DNA of 64,000 bases from Ceratothoa steindachneri (GCA_963969495.1 OZ018324.1:136244327-136308326); one strand, 5' to 3'; shown: positions 1-12,657, counted from the first letter of the stretch. Translations and numbers: made by a program. Notes: generated by a model not told the origin, from the sequence alone.

Positions 1-1827
1 GAGCACTCAGGGCGCTTTGTGAGTTGCTATAGATCACAATCCGGTCTCCGAAACGGGCACGTCGGGTAATCTCCCGTACCGAGTGGTGTATTGCCACCAG
101 CTCGGCCGTGAAGACAGACGCAGCACTTGGCAGAGCCCTGCTGACTTCAAACAGAGGGGATACGGCGTGGAAGCCGACCCCCTCTTGGAACTTGGAGCCA
201 TCCGTATACAATGGCACGGTTCTAGCGTGACACGAGGTGTGCTCCAAAAAGGTCGAATGCAATACTCCCGGCGCTGTAAAAGCTTTGGGAGCAGAGGTGT
301 GGCGACAAATAGCCAAATGTGGTACCCTCCAGGGTGGCGTCCTGGGCAGAACCAGGGGCGCCACCGGCTCGAGAGCTATAACTAGCTCTCGAAGGAGTTT
401 CCTGGCCCTAAACCCAAAGGGCTTAGGGTATGACTGGCGTCTCTCGCCGACATAGGCACCGTCGAGATCAGCTGCGGATGCAGTGAAAGCTGTTGGCGAC
501 TGAGGGAGGCGCCGTGCTCGCGCGTACAGGCGAGTGATGCACTGCACGCGGCGCAGAGCGAGTGGCATCTCCCCAGCATCGACCAACAGGCTCTCAATGA
601 TGGAAGTGCGGAAGGCACCGGTCGCAAGGCGGAAGCCGGTGTGGTGGATCGAATCCACCTTCCGCAATAAACGCTCGGCTGCGGATGCATAAAACTCGCA
701 TCCGTAGTCGAGCTTCGAACGAACAAAGAATCGATAAAAAAGTGGGCAGTAGCCCTATCAGCGCCCCAAGCGCTGAATGTCACGGAACAGGGAATATCCA
801 TGGCGCGGGTACAGGAGACCCTAAGGCTGCGAATATGAGCCTCCCAGGTGAGGCGTCGGTCGAATACAAGACCAAGGAAACGGTGCGACTCAACCACATC
901 CAGGCGTACCCCATTAAGAAACAAATCTGGGTCGGGGTGGAGCCGTGGATGGCGGCAGAAGTGCACCACTTTAGTCTTCGTCAAAGAAAACCGAAACCTG
1001 TCCGCTTCGGCATAGTGAGAGACGCTGTTCAATGCCTGTTGGAGTCGACGCTCCAGAGTTGGCATCTGGGCCGCGCCAAAAGAGATCAAAAGGTCGTCCA
1101 CGTAGAGTGTAAGGAGAACATCTTCCGGCAGCACCGAGGTGATGCCGTTGATGCTCAGGGCAAAGAGTGTGAAACTGAGGACACTTCCCTGCGGGACACC
1201 CTCTTCCTGATACTTTGGGCCGGAGAGAGCTCCCCCGAACCGTACGCGGAATAGACGATCTCGCAAAAATTCAGAAATAAAGACTGAGAGGCGTCCCCTC
1301 GCCCCCATCGTGTGGAGAGTCTCCAAGATACCGTATCGCCATGCGGTATCATAGGCCTTCTCCAGATCGAAAAACACCGTGGCGTAGTGCTGTCTACGAA
1401 GGAAAGCCTCGCAGACGGAATTTTCCAGTCGGAGCAGAGCATCCGAAGTGGAGTGGAACTTGCGGAAGCCGCACTGTGCGGAAGACAGATGGCCTCCGCT
1501 GTCCAGGAAAAAGGCTAGTCTAACATTTACCAATTTCTCCATCAACTTGCACACGCAAGAGGTTAGAGAGATTGGGCGGAAACGGGTCGGAGTAGAAGGA
1601 TCTCTCCCCGGTTTGCGAAAGGCGAGCACAGTAGCGATTCGCCAGGAATCTGGGAGAAGACCCTCTACCCAGATCCTGTTGAACAAATCTAACAGAAATG
1701 CCATGCCTCGCTCACCCAGGTGTCGAAGCATGGCGTACGGGATATCGTCCGGACCATGGGCGGTGTCCGCGCACGAAGCGAGAGCGGAGCGCAACTCACT
1801 CCCAGTAAACCTGTCGTTGAAGGGTTC
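1..1827 (-). mobile_element. I-like LINE, partial copy 1 (reverse transcriptase to RNase H)
   Basis: This is a non-LTR retrotransposon on the minus strand whose 3' end lies left of the window. The long open frame (1863 to 382) contains a reverse transcriptase with FRPISLTS, FFDLEKAYDTAW, GVPQGSVLS and the catalytic LYVDD box. RNase H coding sequence follows in another frame toward position 1, as is usual for I-clade LINEs. The first codons of the open frame come from an adjoining mariner, not from the LINE. The LINE sequence ends at 1827, where this copy departs from the related copy at 25405, and a 2-3 nt TTC microhomology marks the join. Frameshifts make it a pseudogene. I assign the I-like group from the RT plus RNase H order; the exact clade is inferred. 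Confidence 0.85.
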
Positions 1828-2175
1828 AACGTCGTCAAAGTCCACAAGGCCAGAGTTGCACAAGCTGCCCTGCGCGAGTGCGGATTCGAGGAGCTCAACC
1901 TTCCCCCCTACAGTCCAGATCTGGCCCCTAGCGACTACTTTTTATTCCACCAGCTCAAGGCTGCACTGCGTGGACGCCGGTTTGGGGACGATGAAGATGT
2001 CCAGCTCGCCGTCCAGGAGTGGATTGAACAGTAGTCGGGAGATTTCTGGTTGTCGGGAATTCGAAGCCTCAGGGACAAGTGGCGCAAGTGCATTGAAGTT
2101 GAAGGAAGTTATATTGAAAAATAATAAAACACTTTTCCTCATATCTGAATTGCAAAACTTATTGACCGTCCCTCG
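1825..2175 (+). mobile_element. Internally deleted mariner fragment
   Basis: This is the 3' half of a mariner transposase gene, matching the fuller copy at 57455-58738. Reading includes YSPDLAPSDYFLFHQL and the final codons before AATAAAA. Sequence equivalent to 58024-58039 is joined directly to sequence equivalent to about 58403 onward, so the middle of the transposase was deleted. The right terminal repeat ends in CCCTCG at 2175 followed by the TA target dinucleotide (2176-2177). The left part is replaced by the I-like LINE. Non-functional. Confidence 0.8.
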
Positions 2176-2177
2176 TA

Positions 2178-3433
2178 AGTTGGTGTTTGTTTATTTGATG
2201 AGGTGATTGAGTTTGGATATGGCTTTTGAGGTTTTGTTTTGTGCATTAAATGAAGCACATGTGTGGGTTTAGGGTGACACCAGAAGTAGGGGATTATAGT
2301 TAAGTTAGAGGAGTTGGCTATGGAGCAAGATAATTGGGTGATAGTTTGATGGGTAAGCCATTGTGTAGATGTTTAGTCTGACTGTTTAGATAGTGAAGAA
2401 GAGTGTGTCAGGCATAAAGAAGTTTGGGGAGATGAGTATGTCATGCATGAAGAGGATTTAGCATGGTGGATTTGGATGTGATGGATAAGTCATCTAAGTA
2501 GATGTTTAGGTAGTAGGGAAGGGTGTCAGGAATGAAGAGGGTGGAGGAAAAGATGCCCCCCACCCCCTGAGTTTAAAATTTTTGAATTGTGCTCTGTGTT
2601 GGACGACTTGGTCAATTTTTTGTCATTGGTTTTCATGATTTTTTGTGCAAAGATGTGGCATGGCACAGTGTTGAAGGCTTTGCTGATGTTTATTGCAACC
2701 ATGCCTTGTTTTAGTTGAAGCCTTCTCATGTGTATGTTGTTAGGGTGATTAGTAGTTTGGCTCTGAAGTCATGTTAGGTGGTTCGATTCTGTTAGGATTA
2801 GTTTTTCTAGGAATTTTTTTTTAAACGGAGATGAGTGAGATCAGTCTGTGATGTGGGGCCACCTTGATGGTGCAGTGATGTCCTCTTCCTTCAGCAAATG
2901 CACACTCACTAGAGGATACTGACCCTGAATGAAGGGTACATCCTCCTCACTTCAAAATTCTTAGCTTGCATTCATACTCAACTCTTACAACATGCCATTC
3001 CTCACTTAAAAGCACAGCCATCACTTCTTTACCTCTACTACCACAAGTCACACCTAATTGCACTCCATCTCACACAAACTCTTCATTCTCTTTTATGTTT
3101 ACCTCACTTGACAAGCATCTACAATCTCCCTCTTAAGAACATAAGAAAAGGAGTCTGCAAAAGGGCAATCATTAGCCTATATGAGGTAGCTCCTGTTCCC
3201 TTTCCATCATCTCATAAACTGCTTACATTTTCTAGCCACCTACTTTGTGATGAGTTGTAAATGGGTGATTGATTTGCATATAAGAACCATTCGCCCCATT
3301 TTTTCCTGTTGGATGCACTCCAAAACCTTAAAAATTACTGATGGGAAAGTACCTTACCAAACCAGTATCTGCTATGTGGGTTTAGTCATCTGTTACATGC
3401 ACAATTGGTACATAAAACCTAATTTAATGTTAC
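2178..3433. other. Presumed intron of the Mff-like gene, with LINE remnants
   Basis: No intact gene is visible. On the minus strand at about 2560-2770 a reverse-transcriptase scrap is readable (INISKAFNTVPCHIF). At about 3127-3225 lies an AAGAACATAAGAA repeat that recurs at 34680, the 3' tail of a LINE. The rest is AT-rich unique sequence. The next exon of the Mff-like gene is not found here. Confidence 0.55.
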
Positions 3434-5061
3434 CTGAACTCGATAAAGAGTAGGATCTGGCTGTGGCATAATCTGTTGCTCAAGTTCAACTTCTCTTGGA
3501 ACACCTCTGACACCAATGTGCTGTTCTCCACCTATAATTTAGCAACAACTTAGGAATAAACTACAACAGCCATCAAAAGCTCAGTAATCTAAAATACCAG
3601 AAAAACTTTAAATATCTATAATCTTAAAAGGAATGTTTGTATAAATCTTAACTTTATCCTGAAATGGTTTTAAAATTAAGAATTCACCTCATTTTAATCA
3701 CTCCCAATTATCAAAAAGGTGAAAATGTTTTAACCTCTAATTATTCAAGAACTTAGCTGCCATAAAAGAAAAATAATAAGCTCTTTAACTACTTTTTGCG
3801 ATGGACAAACTTACCTTTCTAAAAATGGCTACAGTTTGAAAACAAAACTTGATTTAGCTCATTTTCCATAATTTAACCTGACCTAACCTAAACAAAGTGG
3901 GAGAGAATCCAGTAGGACATTTGAAATATTTTGGGAACTTTGTGTCAGAAATGCAAAGTTGAATGACTATACTCCCCCAAAATGTGAATAAAGGGTTAAG
4001 TATCTGGTCAATATGTATAGGACAATAGAGTAGCAACACATCCTTGAGAACATTTCAACATACCTGCAATAATTATTCTTTCAGGTACATTCATCTCAAC
4101 TTTTTCATGATTGCCATTATACCTTGCCCAATTTACAGTGGGTTCATCATCATTTTGACCTGGAAAGAATTTGAATACAAATATAACAAAATATAGCTTT
4201 CATATTTTTTATGTTCTCTTACATAAAGCTGCAATAAATCTGAAAACCAAAAGAGGTATCAGAAAGTATCATTTATTGTAGTGGTGAAGTAAGAGAGAGA
4301 GAAAAAAAAGTTGGTAGGGATTTTACGGCCAATGTGCACTCATTCAAGATTCCATTATTTCTCAGAGCAGAATAACAGAAAAAGGAGACTACTATTGAGG
4401 TAAGGAGGGTATGTAATTGTAATATTATATTAATTATAGTTATAGCATGAACAACAATAAACAAAACACCATGCAATGTGTCAAATGTGGCAATAAGTAT
4501 CACAATAAATGTGTAAAGAGCGGTAGTAAATAGAACATATGATGTATGTTATGGTAGAAACAGGTAGGGTAGGATTGTTGTGCCTATAGTTTTGTCTTAA
4601 TAGGTTATTTATCTTCATAAAGTGGGTGATGGGTGTAGACTGACTGGGTATGTCTACAGGACCTTGAGAGGCCATCCAATTTCAAAGCATCGACAATAAC
4701 ACTTGTCAACCACAACAACAGATCACATCATTAGAGCAATCCTCTTAAATCTGCCTCCATTTCCTAACAAAAGTAAATGCCTATATAAGGTTCTAAAATT
4801 TAAAAAATATAGAACTTGAAAATAATCTTATTTTAAAAAATCTACCAGTATCCAACTGATCACAATATTTTGTTTGGTTTAGAAACAAAACCAAAGTAAA
4901 AAATAATTCTAATTTCTTAAAACTAAATAAACAAATTACTCACCAGATACTCTTATCCTTTTTGGTACCTTCATCTGTGAGTTTAGATCTGGTTCAATAT
5001 AACCATCATAAAAACTATCAAATTTTCCTGAAAATCTGTGAGGGCTTGTTATGCTAGACAT
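3434..5061 (-). CDS. Mff: Mitochondrial fission factor (Mff/Tango11-like), N-terminal exons
   Basis: Three short exons on the minus strand join in frame into a 104-residue N-terminus. Exon a is 5061-4944 (starts ATG, 39 codons plus 1 nt), exon b is 4159-4064 and exon c is 3531-3434. Donors are GTGAGT, GTATGT and GTAACA; acceptors are TTTGTCAG directly before the ATG, TTTCCAG and TTATAG. Phases match at both junctions (1, 1, ending 0). The peptide holds two spaced short repeats, MKVPKRIRVSG and MNVPERIIIAGG, matching the paired VPE-type motifs at the N-terminus of the Mff family. Mff is a tail-anchored outer-membrane protein that recruits the fission GTPase Drp1; coiled coil and tail anchor would be in exons not seen. 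An upstream 5' UTR exon is implied by the acceptor before ATG. Confidence 0.8.
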
Positions 5062-7999
5062 CTGACAAAGAACAAATTATAATGATTCACCAATAAAAAT
5101 AAAGGTTTGGAATGATTAGGCAGAGTGTCTCAACACTCATTTCTATACTTGCATAGAAAGTTAAAACAAAACATTACATCTTTTATACAGATATCTAATT
5201 ATGCTAATGAAAATAAGACCAATTTTCTTTCAAAAAGTATTACTATTATTATTAAATCAAATTAAAGATAGTCCCAAATCATATTTGTGACACCCTATAA
5301 CTTTTTTGGAAGCTCTAACTAAAGTAGAACAGCAAAATATATTTATAATATTAATAGAGTAAATATAGTTTTTAATTAGTAAGAAGAAAAAAGAGCTGAT
5401 ATAAACAAAGACAAATGCAGGAGAAGAGATAAAGGAGTAGATAGACTAATATCGTTTTGAATTTTAGTTTTCTCTCAAGTTAGCTCTCAATCCTTGACCT
5501 ATAAAATGCAGAATCTGGTCAAATTCACTTTGTAAGCCAAATGAAGCGATAACAACTGCGGTATAGTTTCAGCAGTTTGGAATTTTTCAAAAAAGAAACC
5601 CAAAGGGGCTTCTTCAAAAACTAATACTGGTATACTGGAGCATTTTCATGTGTTCCAAAACTAAAACCAAACGGGACATTTTCACCAACATTAAAAAACT
5701 AAAACCCAACCAAAAGGACATTTTTACCAGTTTTCAAAACTAAGACTACCAAAAGGGCATTGCTCCCAGTGTTTAAAAACTAATGTCAACCATGATATTT
5801 TTATCAGTGTTCAAAAAACTACAACCTAAAGGAGCATTTTCACCAGAATGTTTTTCCAAATATCACACGTAAGGATGATCTGACCTGGTGTCACCCAATG
5901 TAGGTAAAGGTGCTGAAAAAACAAATGAAAAATGGCAGGAACAAATACACCATAAACTATTCAACTAAAAACTATAAAAAATAATATAAGGTATGCCAAG
6001 ATGCACCAAAGGAATCCTGCCTCCCTCTGAGATCTAAACAACTCATCAATGATTTAAAAATTATAATAGTATGAAAGATGCCTGCTTGTCATGGTACTGG
6101 TACAAGTACCATAAAGGAATTGCTCCTCTAGATTAAGACATTCAACCAGAATATTGCGTAGTATGGTTCAAGGGACCACCTCATCAAAACATTGGGTTAT
6201 AAGTCCACAGAAAAGGTTGGGGTACAAAGGTATGTAACTTTAAATCCCTATAGTGGCAGAGTTCTACCTTCCACCCTTTTTCAAGGATTTAAGGACATTC
6301 GGGTGTGTTAAATAAACTTTTTAACTTGCAACAAATCAAATCAAGACTCATTATAATTAGACAACAGCACAGACATCTAATGAAAATTATCCATACTATA
6401 CAAAGTGTTTCTGCATAAGGAAAGTTGGCGCCCAGTTGGACCTTAAGGTTGTGAAAGTGGTCCACTAGATAAAAACTTCCTTAAGTCCCTCCTTTTAAGT
6501 GAAAACATGTTAAGTGCTCTCAACTTATCGCCTCCAGAATGTTAATATGTTTCCTGTGATATGAGGACCATACTTGAATAAAATATCCTATTACTCCTAA
6601 ATCCCTCTCATTTTCAGTGGAGTAGAAACCCCCAACTCTCTATTTGGGAGGCTGAATCTCAACTGCCACTTGTGTACCCCTACTATTCAACCTATTCACA
6701 CATAAGAAAACACCTGCACAGATGACATCTCACTCGCAGCACTACACTCCTCAATCGCAACAGCAAATATGACACTCCAACAACATATAAACACACTATA
6801 ACACTGGCTTACATGAAATTGCCTAGGCCAACAAATCCCCAAATAACGTTTTTCACACACAATTACCATGAATTGAACAAACATCCCAAATAGCCAACAC
6901 CTGCCACTAGTCCCCCCCCCCCCCAATTAGAACTCATACTAGAAACACACAACATTCAAAACCCATACAATAAACAAGACTACAAAGAAAATCAATGTCC
7001 TCAAAGCACTATCAAACATTACATTTAAACAACAGAAAAAGACTCATCACTCATGGAAAATAAAAATTATATTAAAATGAAACAGGTGAGCATAAAATAG
7101 GCATCTCATGACAATTCAAGATGGGGTGAGGAAAAATTCTTGAATTTCAGAATCAGGTTGAAATATTGATATTTTGTGCCTTTATAAAGGGTGATAGACC
7201 ATCTCCACCATTGGAATATTACTCCTAGACACTATTACAATGATACCAAGAATATTACAAGCTTCAGTAGTCTAAAACAGATTGTTATTCAAAATTAGCC
7301 ACCAATCAAGGCTTGTTGAAACTAAAGCATGAGGTCTGTACAAATCTGTATATTGGTAAATATTCATTTTATAACATCTCTAAGGAATTTAAAAATAAGT
7401 CTTTCTAATGCAGTTTACGTGTACTTTGAGATCTGACACTCATTTTTCACGGAAATGGATACTTTTCCCATAATTGACTAGAGGTCCATAATAGGAAATG
7501 TATGGATATCCAACAAAAATGAGTTTGAGATCTGAAAAGTATACATAAAACTGCATAAGAAAAACATGTTTACAAATTCCTTTAAAAGATTAAGAATCAG
7601 AACCAGACTTAACCTTACTTTAACAATATTTTCTTCACCTTCTCGCTGAAACAAAGTTTCGGGCAGAAAACAGTCTATAAACAAGAGGCTGGCACTTGGT
7701 TGAATGTGGGCATTAGAAAGCTACATGCCCTTAAATGCACTAACATAAAATTTGCTTGTGACTTTACTACCCTTTGAATCCTTTGCAATTATATTATAAT
7801 AAAATAAATTTCGATCTTGCCTAGATTTACAATTCCTGCAGCATGTAAGGAATTTAATAACTCGCAGGATTATACTGTGAGCCCTATATATTTCTTTCTA
7901 AAGTCTGAATAGTGTCCTCAAAGACTTCACGTATTATTTGGTATTGTGACTTACAACAACCACCTCACCTCATTCTAATATATAAACTGAAGATACTAG
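5062..7999. other. AT-rich non-coding stretch upstream of Mff coding exons
   Basis: No convincing gene, exon or transposon core was recognised. The only structure is the 39-bp degenerate tandem repeat near 5600-5850. Short open frames on both strands have no recognisable domain. It probably contains intron or promoter sequence of the Mff-like gene, but I cannot place a promoter. Confidence 0.4.
5600..5850. repeat. Degenerate ~39-bp tandem repeat
   Basis: Units starting CATTTTCACCAG and containing AAAACTAAAACC recur at about 5641, 5677, 5719, 5758, 5796 and 5835 (periods 36-42 nt). They are too diverged for a recent expansion. Confidence 0.7.
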
Positions 8000-8001
8000 C
8001 C

Positions 8002-8190
8002 TCCTGGCTAGTATAGTGGTTAGTGCACTTGCCCGGCAATCGTTGGGTCAGCAGTTCAAATCTCTGTCCAGATTCTTTTTAAAAGGCTGACGCTATTTAT
8101 TAGGGAGGTTACCTCCATGGCTGGGCATCACATTGGGGACAGATAGGTGGAGCTTGTAGCCATGGCAGGCAGTCCACCTAAGAGAAAAAT
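8002..8190 (+). repeat. tRNA-derived SINE
   Basis: The head has an A-box-like TAGTATAGTGG (8011 onward) and a B-box-like GTTCAAATC about 40 nt later, the internal Pol III promoter layout of tRNA-derived SINEs. The pattern resembles Asp/Glu/Gly tRNAs. No matching acceptor stem closes, and a non-tRNA body follows, so it is not a tRNA gene. Confidence 0.6.
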
Positions 8191-9160
8191 AACTCTGATT
8201 TCAAAATCTTGGAGCAACAGGCATAATTTGCCTCTTCCACAAGATCCTCTGTGAGTATCTCTGAATGAGTATAACACAACATGCTATTGGCTAATCAGTC
8301 AGAAAATGCATGTGCAGATCATCTGCAGATATAACAGCATGCTATTGGCTAACTAGTTAGGCCAAAAGTAGGTGGAAATACTGCTAATGGTGCGGAAAGA
8401 TTCAAATTTAGCAAAATAATAACATATTTTTGCAAAATGAATAACTATGTTATTATTAAGGGTAATTGTGAAGATTAGTGGCACATGATTTTCTTAGCGA
8501 TTTTTGCATTTTTGGATTGAATCATATTGTATTATACATCATTTTGAAGGGACTTTCACAAGGGGAAGGGGGCTTTCCCCCATATCCCCCTTTAAATGTT
8601 GTGGGGGGTTGACCCCATGCTATTTTTAATAATCTAGTAGTAATTGCTAACAAAATCATGTATCACAAATCTTAATTACCTTATTAAGTTTTGGAAGGTG
8701 AAAATGACATTGGTTAACATCAATTTTAGAATTAACCAATTAGCCCCTTGAGGGCTTTTTAAGGCCGCCAACTCAGTGTACATTAATTGCCGGAGGGCCT
8801 TTTGTGGCCTTTGATTTTAGACTTGTATTCACTCTCATTTTTATGATGATTCCTCCATTTTTTTGTTTTTACACTCTTATGCTATTGTAGTTAGTAGTAG
8901 TCTGCCTCCCCTCCACAAATGTCTAATCCCTTTCTTCTCTTCCAGGGTGCTTTGGAAGAAGAGAGAGGGTGATCTGGGTGGGGGACTTGATAGACTTCTA
9001 TCGTGGCCCCCACAGGTGGAATTTTTAAGTTTATGAATAAATTGTTAAAAGTGAAGTGAAAATGAGAAATTTCTTTTTGATTGGATGATATCTTCATGTC
9101 ATGCAGTCACCATATTTTTCTTCAAGGACGGGAGAAATTGTATCATATTACACAAATCAG
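8191..9160. other. Non-coding stretch with a dispersed repeat
   Basis: No gene is seen. CATGCTATTGGCTAA occurs twice near 8280 and 8340. The segment 8740-8850 matches 62042-62165 in inverted orientation (shared core CACAAAAGGCCCTC / CTACAAAAGGCCCTC), so it belongs to a dispersed repeat family. Confidence 0.5.
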
Positions 9161-9165
9161 CAATC

Positions 9166-10480
9166 AGTGCTTCGACTTCATCAGGCTTCCTTTCTTACCT
9201 GTCTGATACATTTTCAGGTGCTCTTCCACAACATGCAGGAGGCATTGCAGCAGGTCCTCTGACTTTGTGCGAGGGTTCTTAGTGAAATCCTGCACTAGAG
9301 CGACCCTGCATTCTGTGTCGTCGTCGGTGATGAGAAGGCCACCTACTCGCCTTGCCCCATCTGGTATATGGGGTTTGTCCCCCACAGGGCAAAGTCTTGT
9401 TGTCTAAGTTGGCTTCCTCAACCCATACCTTAGGTGGAGGTTCCACTGATGCCTCCACATTTCGGAGGTTGGCAACATCATTCCACTTCTCCTCCAGCGA
9501 GAGCTCATTGTCAAAAAGTGCAAGACCAACTGTCACTTCTGACAGGTACCACATGTGACATACCAATGCTTTTATCTCTTTTGTGAGGGCTTTGTAAATG
9601 TCAAGGTCCTTTCTTGGGGCTTTTGCTGAATATGCAAATTGAGAACCACACTCAAATGTAGTAGCTTACAATGAAGGCGCAGAAGTCACCCAGCTTTGGA
9701 GGAACTGTGGCCTTGACTGTGTATGAAGTGGATGGCTGCAATTTGTTGTATTCTGGGAACTGAGGAGCATATATAATTCGTTCTTGCCATCCGACTGCTC
9801 GATGGGCTGCTCCTGGCTTGTGGAAAGAGATCTTCTTGCATCCATGAAGGATTCCACCAAGGAACACAATGGCTAGTCCTAGCAGTTCCCAGTAGTCATC
9901 ATATGGGTAGTACTGTTGGAGGAAGCTTTGGCAGAGTTTGAGGATGTCATCCACCCAGTCCTCCTTGAGCTCTTCATTTGCTGTCCTGTACTGGTCTTGA
10001 TCAACAAACTGCCAGAACTCTTGGAAACGGACAAAGGCAGTGATATCTGGACTTTCAAGATGCTTCTGGGATAAGGGTTGAGAAAACAGCTTCCAGCAGA
10101 ATTTCCAGCACATAATGGCAACAGGCCAGATGCAGCAGATCTCAACCAAGGATTTACTGCAGTCAAACACACACTCCACCCTTGGATCCTATATTCTTCG
10201 CCATTGTGTTGAAGGCAGTGCTTGAATTCAATTGGAAATAGCCCATTCGGATATAACGGAATGTATGGTGTTTCTTGCTTGTAGGCTCTGCTTTGCCATC
10301 AGTGATGGGAACAGCAAGGATGTTCCCCAGAAACAAGGATCAGCAGTTGGTCTATAACGCCTTCGTTTGTGAGGGACGACATAAGTTTTCCATCCCAGTG
10401 GAGTATGAGCGGTACATTAGGAGCAAAGTTTTCTTTCAGCTCTGCAGCCTTTTCCTGGTGATGACACTTCACTGCCGATT
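9166..10480 (-). pseudogene. Decayed gene of an uncharacterised arthropod repeat-protein family
   Basis: Minus-strand pieces in several frames line up in order: NFAPNVPLIVH near 10400, KNIGSKGGVCV and LLHLACCHYVLEILL near 10100-10190, then an open stretch 10179-9652 containing PYDDYWELLGLAIVFLGG and PGAAHRA, then SAKAPRKDLDIYKAL and CHMWYLSEVTVGLALFD at 9640-9540. From memory, this order (VHWDGK, FDTTASNTG, LACRHHV, FLGG, WYLSEE) is that of a multi-copy uncharacterised protein family in arthropod genomes, possibly transposon-derived. Function unknown. Stops and frameshifts (for example after LQ and ILG) make this copy dead. Confidence 0.5.
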
Positions 10481-11690
10481 AATCATGCTTACACTCAACA
10501 ACAATTATTGAGCAGCTCCACCATGAATAGAAGCAGCATGTAGGCAGCTTGACAGTCACTTATGTTGGTACAGTCCAGAGCAGCAGAAACTTGCAAAGAG
10601 ATGATATTCTTCTGCAATGGTGCACAGCGGGATTGCTTTGGTGGAGGAGTTACTAACATACCTTACTCTTCAGATGAAGCAGGCGAAGTCAAAGACTCAA
10701 ATTCAACTGTGGCCTGCCTTTCCTTTGCAACTGACCTTTTTCATCGCTCCCTCGCTGCTGTGTCTGTTTCCCTTTATCCACCTAGGCCGGATCCACACTG
10801 CCCATCTTCCCCTGCTCTCTCTGAGCTTCAAGGAACTAGTGGTCCTCCTTGATCTTATCAAGTACATGGTGTTACAATGTGGTACATCAAACAAATTTTT
10901 CAGGAAAACAACAAAATTGGCTCACTTTCCTCAGCCAGCTTGCCCTGTTGTCTGGGATTTTGATTTCTTAAATCCATTGTACTCTTTGTGCAGATGCCGT
11001 ACTTTCTTGAGGATATCACATGGATCAATGGGGTCAATATTTGCCTTGGAGTACTGATATTGAACTTCGAGTGTCATCTGCTGAACTGAGAATGTCAAAT
11101 AACACGGGTTTAGCTTTGCATAGTACTGCAAAACACACAGGAGTTCCTCACAGTTCAGGAGAACACTCGATCGCAGCCGTTGAGTTGCTAGGGCTCCTAG
11201 GAGCCATAAACTTGTCAGTACACCTCATGGAAGACATCTGTAAAAAAGAAAAACAAGTCAATAAACAGGAGAATAAGAGGGAGATCTCTCCAAAACCTAA
11301 AACAATACTGAAACCACTTCTTGCACTGCAAAACTGTATGAGGCAGGACCATGCCTTCATTGGATAGGGCGGTGCAATATGGACAAACTTCAAAGCATCT
11401 GCACGACATGAAGATGTCATGCTACAAGACTTAGATTTTGCTTATAGTGTTTCCTCATCAATACGCATGAACTGCCGGTTTCCACATTATAGTCTGAACA
11501 CTTTTGATGTTTTTACTCACCCTAGTATGTATATAAATATTTATTTATTTTGGGTGTTGGAAATATTTCTGCGCTGTTGATATTTACATTGTAAGGTTGT
11601 ACATAATTTTTGGTATTTATACTTGTGAAGGTTTGAGGTTGATGTTTTTTTTCCTTATTTACCGTTTTTAAAAAAAATAAATATTAGACT
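10481..11690. other. Probable upstream remnants of the preceding pseudogene, then AT-rich sequence
   Basis: Short minus-strand frames here (for example IDPIDPCDILKKVRHLHKEY near 11040) may belong to the same decayed family but lack a recognisable motif. Beyond 11450 I see only AT-rich sequence. Confidence 0.3.
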
Positions 11691-11699
11691 AACCCCTAT

Positions 11700-12657
11700 T
11701 TTCCTCTGCTTAAACATCCGGGTGGCTCTGTTGGAGCGGCAGGGAAGGGATTTCAGTGCAGGATCTAGAACCTGCCACCACAATGTTAGTGAGAAAGTTG
11801 GCAGAGAGCCATTCATTTATAGAGGGGTAGGCTGAAAGGAGCTTGGTAATTGATTGAGAGGACACAGGGGATGAGGAAAGGTATATCTGAGCATCATCAG
11901 CATAGAGGTGGAAGGACAGGCCCAAATCGCAAAGAAGGGAGCCAAGAGAAAGAAAGTAGATTCAAAAGAGGAGGGGACCAAGGATTGAGCCCTGAGGCAC
12001 CGCAAAAGGAATGGGTGAAGGCTAGGAGGAGAGGTTATTGAGCACGACCGACTGAGTGCGGGAGGAGAGGTATGAGCAGAACCAATCAAGTGCAGTGCTC
12101 GAGAGACCAACGAAAGTTTGAAGACGATCAACGAAGACAGTGTGGTCGATGGTGTTGAAGGCAGAAGAGAGGTCTAGGAGGACTAGAATGGACATGCAAC
12201 CCCAATCGGCTGTTCTACGTAGTAAGCCATCTGAAACATTAAAAAGAACGGTTTCAGCAGAGTGCTTCGCTTTGAACCCCGATCGGTACATTTCATCGAT
12301 ATTGCAGTTAAAAATATGGTCATTAAGGTGAGAGAAAACCACTCTCTTGAGGATCTTAGAGAGGAATGGAAGCTGTGAGATAGGGCGATAGCTAGATGAT
12401 TCAGAGGGGTTAAGATGTGGTTTTTTAAGGATACGATGTATTGAGGTATGTTTGAAGGAAGAGGGAACCACCCCTGTGGCAAGAGAAGTGTTAAAGAGAT
12501 GAAAAATCAGTGGGAGGACAGCAGGGAGAATTTGGTGGAGGAGTTTGGGCAGAAAGATGTCCTTCGGGCATCCAGATTTGTTAGAGCATGAGATCAGGGT
12601 AGTTACTTCCTCAGAGGACATTAAGCGGCAATGGAGTATGGTTGGAGAGAGCAGCAT
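11700..12657 (-). mobile_element. L2/Rex-like LINE reverse transcriptase, degraded
   Basis: A minus-strand open frame 12657-12022 reads through RT motifs YRPISQLPFLSKIL, SGFKAKHSAETVLFNVSD and LVLLDLSSAFNTIDH; the next frames (12131-11710) carry the catalytic region LSFHLYADDAQIYL and SINEWLSANFL. The HSAET and LSAAFDTIDH style is typical of L2/Rex1/CR1-group LINEs. One or more frameshifts separate the blocks, and neither the endonuclease nor the 3' end is seen. Inactive remnant. Confidence 0.75.

Noticed and set aside
1841..1863. Met start of the long frame at 1863 as the start of a LINE protein
   Set aside because: The first ~12 codons come from mariner sequence; the LINE portion begins at 1827.
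3854..4039. Open frame on the minus strand between Mff exons
   Set aside because: It lies in the intron between exons b and c and has no homology.
6913..6926. Homopolymer C run
   Set aside because: Simple low-complexity sequence; no G-quadruplex pattern of separated runs.
8002..8075. Possible functional tRNA gene
   Set aside because: A- and B-box-like motifs are present, but I could not close an acceptor stem, and SINE body sequence follows.
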